A stretch of DNA of 64,000 bases from Saprospiraceae bacterium (GCA_027488935.1 JAIYAP010000011.1:1-64000); one strand, 5' to 3'. Positions 46,819 through 56,136 are shown, numbered from the stretch's first letter. Made by a program: numbers and translations. The notes: generated from the letters alone by a model not told the origin.

Positions 46819-48864
46819 TCACTCATTCCCCACTCGATAAGTTTTCTTCTCCACCCCTATCCCTGTAATCGTCATCGATTTCCAGCGTTTCGGCAGTTTC
46901 GTTTTCATTTGTACGATGCCTGTGGGCGTAATATCCAGTCCGCCAAAGCCCATGAGGGTGCCTTGTAAGAAGCCGCCAGCGCCGGTGGCAAAATAGGGGT
47001 TGGTGCCGCCTGCTGTTTCAGACAATACCCCAAACGGCGGCACTTCATTCGGTTTGTAACTTTTTACCCATAAGCCATACGCGCGCTCGGAATCGCCTGC
47101 GCGGGCAGCTGAAACGGTGAGGATTGCGCTACCCATGGCAGGTCCGTCGGGCGACATGCGTGGATCGTAATAATCGAGGTCTTTTTTGATTTGGGCTGGA
47201 TCGGTGATGACTTTCAAAGGGTACGCCAACAGGTTTACATCCGCTTGTTTGATTACCTGACCGTTGTACGTCGCGTTCTCGCGGGTGGTGCCGTCCGGAA
47301 ATTTCAGAATCGGGATGTTGTTGGCCACATGCATCCAATCGGGATCCGGGGTAAGACCCAGTACTTTCGCAGCATCGGTAGCATATGCGAGCACCGTTTT
47401 AGCCATACCATTGGTAAATGCATTGTTGTCAATGTTTTCCTCCCATTCATTGGCACCGATCACATTGATGATGTCGTAATGCCCCGGACCATTGCGGTCT
47501 ACCCGACTGGTCCAAAAATCAGCAATTTCCTTCAGCATGGGCCAGCCTCTTTCCTGTAACCAAACTTTGTCTTTGGTGACCAAATAATACTGCCAGGCCG
47601 CCCAACCGACACACCCGGTAATATGGTGCTGAAATGGACCGGTAAGTGCCCAAACCGGCGTTTCTTCTTGTCCGGTCGTGGTACTTTCCCAAGGATACAT
47701 CGCGCCTTTATAACCATGTGAAAAGGCGTTTTGCTTGGCCTGTTCGAGCAAATTATAGCGGAATTCGAGCAGGGATTTGGCAATTTCGGGATGTAACACC
47801 AACATCGGCGGGTACATCCACAACTCGGTATCCCAAAAAACGTGTCCGTTGTAGCCGAGGCCCGACAAGCCCATGGGTGATAAACTCAAAGCGGAACCTG
47901 CGCGCGCAAAAGAGTACAGGTGGTACATGGCCGAATGCACATCGCGGGTGGCATCCACATCGCCTTCAATGGTTATGTCGGCGCTCCAGAGTTCGTCCCA
48001 GGCAGCCCGGTGGCGTTTGAGCAGGCGTTCGGTGCGTTCGAGGGCGGCATAAATGGTAAGCCGCTCTGCTTCGTTGTGTGCGTCGATGGTATGCGCACTC
48101 GAAATAACGGAGCCAACGATGGCAAAACGATAGGTTTCACCCGCTTTTAGTTTTTTATAAAATTTGAGCAGGTGCATGTTATAATCCCAGTCTTCGTGGA
48201 TCAAAGCGGGTTCCGAGCCATGGGGTTCTTCGAAAATAAATGCGTTGCTGGCTGCTACCGTGTGTTTGCCACTTGGACTTTTACCGACGGAAGTAAGCAA
48301 GGGAATCAACACATGCGGGCGGTCAATCTGCGCATAATAATTGCGCACATCTTGCAGCATTTCAGGTGCTTCAATGACCGACATTGGTGTGATGGTTACG
48401 TCCTTTTTTGCCTTAATTTCTACGATACTCAAGGCCGAATAGGGCAAATGTCGCAGTGCCATCAAACTGTGTTTTACCTCCAGTTTGTCGCCCACATCGA
48501 AGGTGGTAGTCAGTTCGGCCTTGCGCATATCGAGGGTTTGTCGGTAATTGCTTACGGATTTGCGGCTCATCCGCGCGCCATCTACATCCAGGTTCATGTT
48601 TACAAAATTGAACCCTTTCAGGATATTGCTCACGCGCCCGCGCAGGTAGTTGTCGTAAGCGCCATTGAGTACCACGTCTTTTACTTTCATGGGTTCGGGC
48701 GAGGAAACCAGTCCGATCATCCCATTGGCTACGGTGATGCCGTAATAATTATTTGGATCAATTTTGTCGGCTACAATGTGCCAGGCATCGGGTGGACTGG
48801 ATTGCGCGTGCACGCACAGCATCAATAAGTTACATGCAATAACGGAAATCAATTGTTTGATCAT
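46819..48864 (-). CDS. Secreted GH65 alpha-glucosidase (kojibiose hydrolase-like)
   Basis: A 681-residue protein with a signal peptide ending at MLCVHAQ, an N-terminal beta-sandwich and an (alpha/alpha)6 catalytic barrel. The catalytic acid is Glu473 in IGANEWEENIDNNAFTN. A second carboxylate, Glu616 in FGVLSETAGGTNPYF, lies where GH65 hydrolases have their base and phosphorylases have a phosphate-binding loop. From memory, the Flavobacterium johnsoniae enzyme FjGH65A (an alpha-1,2-glucosidase) uses Glu472 and Glu616, a nearly identical spacing. Hence hydrolysis in the periplasm or outside is expected, on kojibiose-type or other alpha-glucosides. No TonB/SusD partner is adjacent. Confidence 0.88.
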   Translation of the reverse strand: MIKQLISVIACNLLMLCVHAQSSPPDAWHIVADKIDPNNYYGITVANGMIGLVSSPEPMKVKDVVLNGAYDNYLRGRVSNILKGFNFVNMNLDVDGARMSRKSVSNYRQTLDMRKAELTTTFDVGDKLEVKHSLMALRHLPYSALSIVEIKAKKDVTITPMSVIEAPEMLQDVRNYYAQIDRPHVLIPLLTSVGKSPSGKHTVAASNAFIFEEPHGSEPALIHEDWDYNMHLLKFYKKLKAGETYRFAIVGSVISSAHTIDAHNEAERLTIYAALERTERLLKRHRAAWDELWSADITIEGDVDATRDVHSAMYHLYSFARAGSALSLSPMGLSGLGYNGHVFWDTELWMYPPMLVLHPEIAKSLLEFRYNLLEQAKQNAFSHGYKGAMYPWESTTTGQEETPVWALTGPFQHHITGCVGWAAWQYYLVTKDKVWLQERGWPMLKEIADFWTSRVDRNGPGHYDIINVIGANEWEENIDNNAFTNGMAKTVLAYATDAAKVLGLTPDPDWMHVANNIPILKFPDGTTRENATYNGQVIKQADVNLLAYPLKVITDPAQIKKDLDYYDPRMSPDGPAMGSAILTVSAARAGDSERAYGLWVKSYKPNEVPPFGVLSETAGGTNPYFATGAGGFLQGTLMGFGGLDITPTGIVQMKTKLPKRWKSMTITGIGVEKKTYRVGNE

Positions 48865-48946
48865 TTCAAATTGCTTTTTTCTTTAGAACGGGTAAAATAG
48901 GGATCATTTATTGTATTTTATGCATTTAATGCGATGTATCCAAACA

Positions 48947-48984
48947 ACAAGCGCCAAGGCCCCCGGTAGGACCTTAGCGCTTGT
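48947..48984 (-). terminator. Terminator-like hairpin after the thioredoxin pair
   Basis: Bases 48972-48984 pair with 48947-48959 (13 bp with one G-U on the minus strand) around a 12-base loop. It lies 46 bases after the stop of the 49031 gene. The following T content (TGTTGTTTGG) is modest. Confidence 0.6.
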
Positions 48985-49030
48985 GCATCATAGGGTATTG
49001 CAATGGTTGATAATGTTCCGTTTGTGCGGT

Positions 49031-49639
49031 TTATTTTTTTGTCCATTTAATCGAGCAGCCGATTGCGCGGGTAGAAGTTACTTCCACGGGTTTTCCTTGC
49101 AAAAGCGCATCTACGGCATTTTCGAGGTATTTAACCTTCACTTTTTCCGGGTTTTCTGAGTCGTCGTCAATGGCACCAATGTAGCGTACCGTTTTGGTAT
49201 TGTCGAGCAGGTACACGTGGGGCGTGCGGGTAGCGCCAAACGCATGGGCTACTTCCTGGCTTTCATCGTACAGGTACACAAAAGGATAGGCTTTGTCTTT
49301 GGCGCGTTCCTGCATCTTTTCGAAGCTATCGTCGGGTTGTGCCACCTTATCGTTGGGATTAATGGCCACAACCGGGTAGCCCAGTGGTGCGTATTTTTTG
49401 TGCAAATCAATGATGCGTTGCTCGTAAGCCTGCGCATAAGGACAATGGTTGCAGGTAAACACCACAATGTAGCCCTTGGCATTTGGAATGCCGGCGAGGG
49501 ATACATTTTTACCATCTACATTTTTCAGGTTAAAATCGGCGGCTTTATCACCCACGCCGTATGCTTCTGGTGCAATGGTTTGAAAAGACAAAGTAAGCGC
49601 CGCAAATACTACGGTGAGGAGTGCAAATACTTTTTTCAT
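49031..49639 (-). CDS. Exported thioredoxin-fold protein with a CNHC active site
   Basis: A 202-residue protein. The signal peptide (MKKVFALLTVVFAALTLSFQ) is followed by an AhpC/redoxin-like domain starting GDKAADFNLKNVDGKNVSL. The redox motif is FTCNHCPYAQAYEQR (about residues 78-92), a CxxC with an unusual Asn-His core. The cis-Pro segment is TRTPHVYLLD. The C-terminal region has one further Cys (AIGCSIKW). It probably acts as a periplasmic oxidoreductase. It lies 38 bases downstream of a TlpA-like gene on the same strand; the ATG at 49639 starts at the signal peptide. Confidence 0.87.
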   Translation of the reverse strand: MKKVFALLTVVFAALTLSFQTIAPEAYGVGDKAADFNLKNVDGKNVSLAGIPNAKGYIVVFTCNHCPYAQAYEQRIIDLHKKYAPLGYPVVAINPNDKVAQPDDSFEKMQERAKDKAYPFVYLYDESQEVAHAFGATRTPHVYLLDNTKTVRYIGAIDDDSENPEKVKVKYLENAVDALLQGKPVEVTSTRAIGCSIKWTKK

Positions 49640-49677
49640 GGTGTATTTATGATTGATTTTAGTGAAAATGCAGGGTG

Positions 49678-50163
49678 TTACTTGTTTTTCCATACCGCTT
49701 GAACGGCCAATTCCAATTCGTCGTCCTCAAACTTTTTTTCAAAAAACTGGTGTATACCCTTCGATTTGCATACCAGCAGGGTGCCCGGCAGTGCGCCCGA
49801 CCACTCGGTGCTCACCAGATCGACCCAGGTATTGGGATCTTTTTCAGCCATGTGCACAACCAGCCCCTCGATGTTTTTTTGCCGAATAAATGGTTTGACT
49901 TTGGTTTCCAAATCGCGGTTAAAATCGCAATCAACCAGAATCACTTTTACCTTTTGGGGGGCATATTTTTGATGCAGGGCCAAAAAGGACGGAATTTCGG
50001 CCACGCAAGGTGCGCACCAGGAGGCCCAAAAGTTAATTACATATAAGGTGTCGTTTTCTGCATTTTTCCATTCCGTCAATTGCGCTGCTTTGATGGATGG
50101 TATATGTTGCGCGTGCAGGTTTTGCAGCACCAAAAAGCAGAAAAGGAGCATCAAATTTCGCAT
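49678..50163 (-). CDS. TlpA-like exported thiol-disulfide oxidoreductase
   Basis: A 161-residue protein with a signal peptide ending at NLHAQ and a TlpA/ResA-type thioredoxin domain. The active site is INFWASWCAPCVAEIPSF (about residues 44-61); the cis-Pro loop is GALPGTLLV. It probably reduces periplasmic disulfides, as in cytochrome c maturation. The frame extends 25 residues further, but the ATG at 50163 places the signal peptide at the N-terminus. First of a two-gene unit with the CNHC protein. Confidence 0.88.
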   Translation of the reverse strand: MRNLMLLFCFLVLQNLHAQHIPSIKAAQLTEWKNAENDTLYVINFWASWCAPCVAEIPSFLALHQKYAPQKVKVILVDCDFNRDLETKVKPFIRQKNIEGLVVHMAEKDPNTWVDLVSTEWSGALPGTLLVCKSKGIHQFFEKKFEDDELELAVQAVWKNK

Positions 50164-50388
50164 AAAAGGAGCATTCGGAAATGACCGACGCACAAAATGA
50201 ACGCTTAAATAGATAAGTTGTTGAATATAAAAAGACAAATACTTCGAAATTACGCCTGAACAACGGCATCAATGCAGAAAGTGATGAGGGATCCAGCCAA
50301 AAATCAGGCAATGGATCTCCTGTTTACATGTAGAAAACCCTTTCTGGTTCTGATTGTTAGAGGGCATTACATAAACTACTGCTCGACC

Positions 50389-51288
50389 ATGCAAACAATC
50401 CTTATTGCCGGTGGTACCGGACTCATCGGCGATCGACTAAGCGCCTTGTTACAACAAAAAGGGTACACGGTACGCCTGTTGAGCCGAAAGCCGAAAGGCA
50501 CGGGGCAATACGCCTGGGATCCTGCAAAAGGCACCCTCGATGCGGCAGCCCTCGAAGGTGTTGAGGCTGTCATCAATCTTGCTGGTGCCGGTATTGCGGA
50601 TGGCCGCTGGACGGCAGAACGCAAGCAATTGATCATCGACAGTCGTGTTGAAAGCGCCCGCGTATTGCGTACTGCTTTTCAAAAAAGTAATATTTTGCCC
50701 AAAACTTATCTATCTGCTTCAGCCATAGGTTATTATGGTAATAGCGGCGAGCAATGGATGGATGAAACTACCGCGCCGGCAGATGATTCCTTTATGGTGG
50801 AATGTTGTGGGGCCTGGGAAAACGCTGCGGAAGAAATAGGCGCTTTGGGCATCCGGACCGTGATTTTACGCATCGGCGTGGTGTTGGCCAAGGAAGGTGG
50901 TGCCTTGCCAGAATTTGTGAAACCCTTACGCTTTGGTTTGGGTGCTTATTTTGGCAATGGACAAGCCTGGTATTCGTGGGTACACCTCGACGATATTTGC
51001 CAGATGTTTATTTGGGCGCTCGAAAATGAGCAAGTAGCAGGTGTTTTTAACGCGGTAGCACCCAATCCTGTCCGTAATATTGATTTGGTAAAAGCAACTG
51101 CTAAGGCCATGCGGCAGCCTGCTGTATTTGCACCAGCGCCGCCTTTTGCGTTGCGTTTGATGTTGGGAGAAATGTCGGCGGTGGTATTGAACAGCAATCG
51201 AGTATCCTCAGAGAAAATCCGGGCCGCGGGGTTTCATTTTTCGTTTCCGCAGGTAGAAGGCGCTTTGGCGGCGGCATTGGGTGTATAA
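50389..51288 (+). CDS. TIGR01777 family NAD-dependent epimerase-like protein
   Basis: A 299-residue extended short-chain dehydrogenase fold. The Rossmann motif is ILIAGGTGLIGDRL (residues 4-17), followed by EAVINLAGAGIADGRW and the Ser/Tyr-x3-Lys-like region SASAIGYYGNSGEQW. A C-terminal DUF1731-type segment includes LMLGEMSAVVLNSNRV. E. coli YfcH belongs to the same family; the substrate is unknown. The ATG at 50389 fits the Rossmann start; the frame extends upstream by 39 residues without homology. Confidence 0.88.
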   Translation: MQTILIAGGTGLIGDRLSALLQQKGYTVRLLSRKPKGTGQYAWDPAKGTLDAAALEGVEAVINLAGAGIADGRWTAERKQLIIDSRVESARVLRTAFQKSNILPKTYLSASAIGYYGNSGEQWMDETTAPADDSFMVECCGAWENAAEEIGALGIRTVILRIGVVLAKEGGALPEFVKPLRFGLGAYFGNGQAWYSWVHLDDICQMFIWALENEQVAGVFNAVAPNPVRNIDLVKATAKAMRQPAVFAPAPPFALRLMLGEMSAVVLNSNRVSSEKIRAAGFHFSFPQVEGALAAALGV

Positions 51289-51295
51289 GTGCACT

Positions 51296-51333
51296 TAAAA
51301 AAAACGGCCGCCCAAGTTCCCTCGAGCGGCCGT
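51296..51333 (-). terminator. Intrinsic terminator of the 51419 gene
   Basis: Bases 51326-51333 pair with 51304-51311 (GC-rich 8 bp), and the minus strand runs into eight T. It ends the convergent minus-strand gene; on the plus strand only a short A-run follows. Confidence 0.75.
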
Positions 51334-51418
51334 AAAAACGTTACCAATCTGTATCATCCGCAGGGCTGGTCTTCCATTCCAGTTGCCCGCTGTTTGTGTT
51401 TGTTGTTTGTATTATCCC

Positions 51419-51955
51419 TTATCTTTTGAAAACCTGGCTAAAAGTGCCTTCAAAGCCCACGAAATAGCCGAGGCTGATGGCGAGGCTTTGCAAGCCAATG
51501 TCCATCAATTTGTGTCCAAGTTTTTCTTTTTTGCCGTGTTTTACGAGCGGAATAGTTGCGCTGATCACAGCCGTTGCCAAAAATGCGTTGTGTGTCGTAG
51601 TGAGCACTTTGTGTGCTTTTGAATAAGGCTGCGCGTTTGCGGGTGCGTCAACCAAAGTGTTTGGTGCGGTCCAGAAATTGCGGTTGGCATTTGGGAAGCG
51701 CTTAAAGAACACATCTTTTCTCCACAGGATGGATTCGCGCAAGCCACCGGAAACACCAGAAGCGAAAGCCAACGTACCTGGCAGGATGGCCTGGCGGATG
51801 CCGCGTTTCCAGTTGTATTTTACGGTGTTGGTGGTGGAGGTATTGTTGAGGTGCAGTTCAGCAGCGACTGGGCTGGATGCGTTTTGCAATTTTGCAGCGA
51901 ACTGCGCGGTGAGCAACATTGGGAAGAAAACGAGGACGATTGCGAAGAATTTCAT
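51419..51955 (-). CDS. Exported hypothetical protein
   Basis: A 178-residue protein with a signal peptide (MKFFAIVLVFFPMLLTAQ) and two hydrophobic stretches (about residues 57-72 and 122-138). A C-terminal amphipathic segment follows (LMDIGLQSLAISLGYFVGFEG). No cysteine or catalytic motif stands out. It may be membrane-associated in the periplasm. No family recognised. Transcribed alone. Confidence 0.7.
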   Translation of the reverse strand: MKFFAIVLVFFPMLLTAQFAAKLQNASSPVAAELHLNNTSTTNTVKYNWKRGIRQAILPGTLAFASGVSGGLRESILWRKDVFFKRFPNANRNFWTAPNTLVDAPANAQPYSKAHKVLTTTHNAFLATAVISATIPLVKHGKKEKLGHKLMDIGLQSLAISLGYFVGFEGTFSQVFKR

Positions 51956-52106
51956 GGTAACTTTTTTTTGATGTTGTAGCGTTGTGCGCTGTTTGATGAT
52001 ACAAAGATGGGGCGAGGGGGCGCTGGAGTTGTGGGGCTTTCGTTTTTTGGTGGGGATTGGGCTGTATTTGGTAGGAAAAAAGCGCTTGCGCGCTTTGAAG
52101 GGGGGG

Positions 52107-52150
52107 CCACGGAGAAGCTTGGAGGGACGGAGTTACGCGGAGTTAAGAGG
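52107..52150. repeat. Purine-rich dispersed-type repeat before the pseudouridine synthase gene
   Basis: CCACGGAGAAGC and GGACGGAGTTACGCGGAG-type units follow one another. This composition recurs as a noncoding dispersed repeat in many bacterial genomes. The surrounding 51960-52170 is G-rich and unlike its neighbours. Confidence 0.35.
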
Positions 52151-52175
52151 GGTGCTTGTGATCCTTTGGTTTGCC

Positions 52176-52183
52176 TATCTTTG
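52176..52183 (+). promoter_or_regulatory. -7 box 4 bases before the pseudouridine synthase start
   Basis: TATCTTTG, then TGCG, then ATG. A TTG lies 17 bases upstream. A transcript from here would have almost no leader. Confidence 0.5.
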
Positions 52184-52187
52184 TGCG

Positions 52188-52853
52188 ATGGAAATACTAT
52201 TTGAAGATTATTATATCATTGCAGTGCATAAACCGGCTGGTTTGAGCACAGAAAGTGGCCATGCCAAGCATCCTTCCATGGAACGGGAACTGATGTTTTA
52301 CATCACAGAGGAGTTAAATAAAAACTCGAGTTCCTCCCGTTTGAAAAAAACGCCTTATTTGCGGGCAATTCATCGCCTGGATCGGCCTTCGAGTGGGGTG
52401 TTGTTGTTTGCCAAGACGAAATACGCGCTTACCGCGGTGATGAACCAGTTTGAGGCAGGTACCGTTCAGAAATCTTATTTTGCCAAAACCCAAAAGGCCC
52501 CACCCCAGGAAAGTGGCACCTTGCAGCATTTTATCAAAAAAGATGAATCCGGAAAGTTCGCGATTGTTTCCGCACTACAAACCAAGGGCGCGCAAGCCTG
52601 TTCACTCGATTATACGATACTATCTACCGCGAATGGCGAAACCCTGCTGGATATACAACCCAAAACGGGAAAGTTTCACCAAATACGGGCACAACTCGCT
52701 TTTATTGGCTGCCCAATTGTAGGCGATATACAATATGGTGCACGTCCGTGGCGCGACCACGAAATTAAATTGATGGCGTATCGTTTATCCTTCAACCACC
52801 CAAAATCCAACGAACCCATGACCTTTATCATTGATCCGCCAGCGACCTGGTAG
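52188..52853 (+). CDS. RluA-family pseudouridine synthase
   Basis: Converts uridine to pseudouridine in rRNA or tRNA. The 221-residue catalytic domain has the RluA motif with catalytic Asp in RAIHRLDRPSSGVLLFAKT (about residues 60-78) and the late motif GKFHQIRAQLAFIGCPIVGD. No N-terminal S4 domain is present. The size and sequence resemble TruC, but I would not assign the target. The frame extends upstream 68 codons, but that part is G-rich noncoding DNA; the ATG at 52188 is right. Confidence 0.92.
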   Translation: MEILFEDYYIIAVHKPAGLSTESGHAKHPSMERELMFYITEELNKNSSSSRLKKTPYLRAIHRLDRPSSGVLLFAKTKYALTAVMNQFEAGTVQKSYFAKTQKAPPQESGTLQHFIKKDESGKFAIVSALQTKGAQACSLDYTILSTANGETLLDIQPKTGKFHQIRAQLAFIGCPIVGDIQYGARPWRDHEIKLMAYRLSFNHPKSNEPMTFIIDPPATW

Positions 52854-52857
52854 GTCT

Positions 52858-52865
52858 TACTTTTG
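52858..52865 (+). promoter_or_regulatory. Putative -7 box of the T9SS plug gene
   Basis: TACTTTTG lies in the 23-base gap between genes, 11 bases before the ATG at 52877. A TTG lies 24 bases upstream, inside the previous gene. Confidence 0.45.
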
Positions 52866-52876
52866 ATTGAAAACCT

Positions 52877-54160
52877 ATGTTGACACGATTTTTTTTATTG
52901 GGCCTCTGTTTTTTCCTCTCCCAGCACCTTTTGCAGGCGCAGGATACCGACAATCCTGGAAATGAAAACAACATCATAGATCCCAATATCCGTTCAGCAC
53001 AGTTGGTGCTCGAAGGCGCTGCTTTGTTTTTGCCCATTATGGACATCAATGCGGCCAACAATACCATGCGCTTGCAATTTGATCACATCGGGGAGGAAAT
53101 CATGGATTATTCCTACACCATTGTGCATTGCAACAGCGATTGGCAGCCGTCCGAACTGGAAGACAATCAATACATTAAAGGGTATCCGGTCAACAACGTC
53201 GACAGTATTTTTATTTCGCAAAATACCATCATCGATTATACCCATTATTTTGTGAAATTGCCCAATACCAACATGCGCTGGACTAAATCGGGCAATTACC
53301 TGTTGAAAATACTGGATAACCAGGACGATTTAAAGGTGGTGCTGGTGCGCCGTTTTGTGGTGGTTGAACCACAATGGAGCATTGATCCGCGCCTGGTGCA
53401 AACGGCCATGGTGGATAAATTGCGCACCCACCAGGAATTGGACTTTACCATTAACCTCAAAAATACCCGGGTAAATGCGCCTGCCAATGACATCAAGGCC
53501 TTTGTGTTGCAAAACAGCCGCTGGGATAATTGCATTGGCCCCATCGCCCCTTTCGGCGGCGGATCCAACACGGTGCGTTTCGATTATCAGGATAAAATTG
53601 TTTTTCCAGCAGGCTTGGAATACCGTTTTTTTGACATGCGCCCCCTCGATTACAAAGGCGAGTTTGTGCGCAAGATTGATCAGTTTCCCGACCATATTGA
53701 AGTGACCCTCAAAACGGATAACAGCCGCTTCGAAACCCAAGTGGTGGTAAGAAAAGATATAAACGGACGCTATATCATCGACAATGCTTCCCAAAATCGC
53801 AGCCTTTTGCAGGCCGAATATGCCAATGTGCTGTTTTCAATCAGCCAAAACCTGCCGCTGGAGGACGAAGACGTGTATGTTTTTGGCGAATTGTCGGACT
53901 GGCAATTAAAGCCGGAGTTCAAAATGGAATTCAATGAAGAAGCCAAAGTGTATTATTGCGAAGTACTGCTCAAGCAAGGCTATTATAATTACGAATACAG
54001 GGTTGTAGACCGCAATACCGGCTTGCCTTCGAAGTACGGATTTGAAGGAAACTGGGCGGAGACCGGGAATAAATACACCATTTTGGCCTATTTTAGACCG
54101 TTCGGGGCCCGCTATGACCGACTGATGGGCGCGGCAAGCACGGATACAAAACCAAACTAA
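52877..54160 (+). CDS. Type IX secretion system plug protein (DUF5103)
   Basis: A 427-residue protein. The signal peptide ends at HLLQAQ. The DUF5103 domain opens with [20 protein letters not shown] and contains [20 protein letters not shown], the family hallmark. A carbohydrate-binding/E-set-like C-terminal domain follows ([18 protein letters not shown]). In Flavobacterium the homologue closes the periplasmic end of the SprA translocon. Thus this gene and the PorP/SprF protein are T9SS parts serving the cargo genes of this window. dtd follows 8 bases after the stop. Confidence 0.92.
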   Translation: MLTRFFLLGLCFFLSQHLLQAQDTDNPGNENNIIDPNIRSAQLVLEGAALFLPIMDINAANNTMRLQFDHIGEEIMDYSYTIVHCNSDWQPSELEDNQYIKGYPVNNVDSIFISQNTIIDYTHYFVKLPNTNMRWTKSGNYLLKILDNQDDLKVVLVRRFVVVEPQWSIDPRLVQTAMVDKLRTHQELDFTINLKNTRVNAPANDIKAFVLQNSRWDNCIGPIAPFGGGSNTVRFDYQDKIVFPAGLEYRFFDMRPLDYKGEFVRKIDQFPDHIEVTLKTDNSRFETQVVVRKDINGRYIIDNASQNRSLLQAEYANVLFSISQNLPLEDEDVYVFGELSDWQLKPEFKMEFNEEAKVYYCEVLLKQGYYNYEYRVVDRNTGLPSKYGFEGNWAETGNKYTILAYFRPFGARYDRLMGAASTDTKPN

Positions 54161-54168
54161 AACATCGT

Positions 54169-54621
54169 ATGCGGGTAGTAATACAACGGGTGGCCCATGC
54201 CGCAGTTACCATTGATGGCGTCGTGAAATCGCGGATTGGCCCTGGACTATTGATCCTTTTGGGCATCGAACAGGAAGATGGGTTGGAGGATATTGACTGG
54301 TTGTGCAAAAAAATTGCCGCCATGCGCATCTTCTCCGATGAGGCTGGTTTGATGAACAAATCGGTGCAAGACATTGCGGGCGAACTGCTCGTTGTGAGCC
54401 AATTTACCCTGCATGCCAGCACCAAAAAGGGCAATCGGCCTTCGTTTATCAAAGCAGCGCGCCCGGAAACCGCCATTCCACTGTACGAACAATTTGTACA
54501 AATGTTGGCTGCAGAATCCGGGCGCCCTGTATATACCGGCACTTTTGGCGCTGATATGAAAGTGGAATTGTTGAATGATGGGCCGGTGACGATTATGGTG
54601 GATAGTCGAGATCGACAGTAA
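54169..54621 (+). CDS. dtd: D-aminoacyl-tRNA deacylase
   Basis: Removes D-amino acids (and glycine from tRNA-Ala) mischarged on tRNA. The 150-residue protein keeps both active-site motifs, SQFTLHAS (about residues 83-90) and [11 protein letters not shown] near the C-terminus. It lies 8 bases after the plug gene, hence probably co-transcribed. Its stop codon is directly adjacent to that of the convergent cysS. Confidence 0.96.
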   Translation: MRVVIQRVAHAAVTIDGVVKSRIGPGLLILLGIEQEDGLEDIDWLCKKIAAMRIFSDEAGLMNKSVQDIAGELLVVSQFTLHASTKKGNRPSFIKAARPETAIPLYEQFVQMLAAESGRPVYTGTFGADMKVELLNDGPVTIMVDSRDRQ

Positions 54622-56124
54622 CTACCCCTTTGCCCAACTTACACCTTCTTTCCCATCTTTCACGGCAATCCCCACTTCCGCAAGCGCATCGCGGATTTTA
54701 TCACTCATGCCAAAGTCTTTTTGCGCACGTGCATTGGCGCGAATATCCAAAATCAGCGACATCAGGCCATCTACTGTGCCATCGGAGCCGCCATCTGCTT
54801 CTTCTTTCAGACCAAAAATTTCAAAAATGAAGTTGTGGTACACGGTTTTGAGGCGTTCGAGCACCCAAGGCGCAAGCTCTTTGGCATCCAATTGCTTGTT
54901 GGCAATTTTGTGGAAATAACCGCCCATTTCATTCAGCGCTGCCAAAGCCACCGCGGTGTTGAAATCATCGTCCATGCCACTGTATGCCGCTTCGATCAAA
55001 TCCAGCAAAGCCCGGTCGGTCGCACTTTCCGAGCCATCAAAATCTTCGGTGTGCGGTGTCAGGCTTTCCAACACTTTATAGTTGTCCATCAAACGACGGA
55101 AACCTTTTTCAGCCGATTCCAGGCCGTGGTCGGTAATGTCAAGCGGACTGCGGTAATGCGCCTGCAACATGAAAAAGCGTAATGCCATCGGGGTATAGCC
55201 TTTTTCAATATGCTCGCTTTCACCCAGGAACAATTGCTCCGGCGTGATGGTATTGCCGTCCGATTTGCTCATTTTTTTGCCATTGAGCAACAACATATTG
55301 GTATGCAGCCAGTAATTGGCTGGTGCATGGCCGCAAGAACCTTCACTTTGCGCCACCTCGTTTTCATGGTGCGGGAATTTCAAATCATTACCACCGCCGT
55401 GAATATCAAAGGTTTGTCCGAGGTATTTGGTGCTCATTGCCGAGCATTCCAAATGCCAGCCCGGGAAGCCAGTTGACCATGGACTTTTCCACACCATAAT
55501 ATCTTGCGGGCGGGCTTTCATCCAGATCGCAAAATCGGCAGGATGTTTCTTTTCTTCCTGATTTTTCAGTTCACGGGTTTCGGTAAACAACTCGTCAATG
55601 ATCCGGCCCGATAGTTTTCCGTATTTGCCCGGATTTTCGGTATTGAATTTCATGACATCAAAATACACCGAGCCATTGCTTTCATAGCCATAGCCGCGAT
55701 CTATAATTGCTTGAACCAGATCAATTTGTTCTGGAATATGCCCGGTAGCGCGCGGCTCAATGCTAGGTGGCAGGGTGTTAAAAATCCGCATCATTTCATG
55801 GAAACCCACGGTGTATTTCTGGGCAACCTCCATCGGTTCCAGTTGTGCCACTTTGGAGCCTTTTGCCATGCGATCCTCGCCATCATCGGTCAAATGGCCC
55901 ACATCGGTGATGTTGCGCACATACCGCACCTTGTAATGCAGGTTTAAAAGATAGCGGTAAATGATGTCAAAACTCACAAACGTGCGGCAATTGCCCAAAT
56001 GCACATCGCTATATACGGTAGGTCCGCATACGTACATGCCCACCAGGCCGGGTACGAGGGGTTGGAAAACTTCTTTTTCGCCGCTGAGGCTGTTATAGAG
56101 TTTGAGGGTGCGTTCTGTGTTCAT
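54622..56124 (-). CDS. cysS: Cysteinyl-tRNA synthetase
   Basis: Charges tRNA-Cys. The 500-residue class I synthetase has the zinc-binding start YVCGPTVYSDVHLGN (HIGH-type HLGN at 43-46), the zinc ligands GWHLECSAMS and HHENEVAQSE, and KMSKSDGN at 284-291. The anticodon-binding tail is of normal length. Its stop abuts that of dtd. A -7 box sits 4 bases before the ATG. Confidence 0.97.
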   Translation of the reverse strand: MNTERTLKLYNSLSGEKEVFQPLVPGLVGMYVCGPTVYSDVHLGNCRTFVSFDIIYRYLLNLHYKVRYVRNITDVGHLTDDGEDRMAKGSKVAQLEPMEVAQKYTVGFHEMMRIFNTLPPSIEPRATGHIPEQIDLVQAIIDRGYGYESNGSVYFDVMKFNTENPGKYGKLSGRIIDELFTETRELKNQEEKKHPADFAIWMKARPQDIMVWKSPWSTGFPGWHLECSAMSTKYLGQTFDIHGGGNDLKFPHHENEVAQSEGSCGHAPANYWLHTNMLLLNGKKMSKSDGNTITPEQLFLGESEHIEKGYTPMALRFFMLQAHYRSPLDITDHGLESAEKGFRRLMDNYKVLESLTPHTEDFDGSESATDRALLDLIEAAYSGMDDDFNTAVALAALNEMGGYFHKIANKQLDAKELAPWVLERLKTVYHNFIFEIFGLKEEADGGSDGTVDGLMSLILDIRANARAQKDFGMSDKIRDALAEVGIAVKDGKEGVSWAKG

Positions 56125-56128
56125 GGTG

Positions 56129-56136
56129 CAAAGGTA
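56129..56136 (-). promoter_or_regulatory. -7 box 4 bases before the cysS start
   Basis: The minus strand reads TACCTTTG, then CACC, then ATG. It implies a leaderless or nearly leaderless mRNA. It lies within the 28-base gap to the upstream receptor gene. Confidence 0.5.

Noticed and set aside
51984-52187. N-terminal 68-codon extension of the pseudouridine synthase
   Set aside because: The segment is G-rich repeat-like DNA, lacks family similarity and contains the -7 box; the ATG at 52188 begins the conserved domain.
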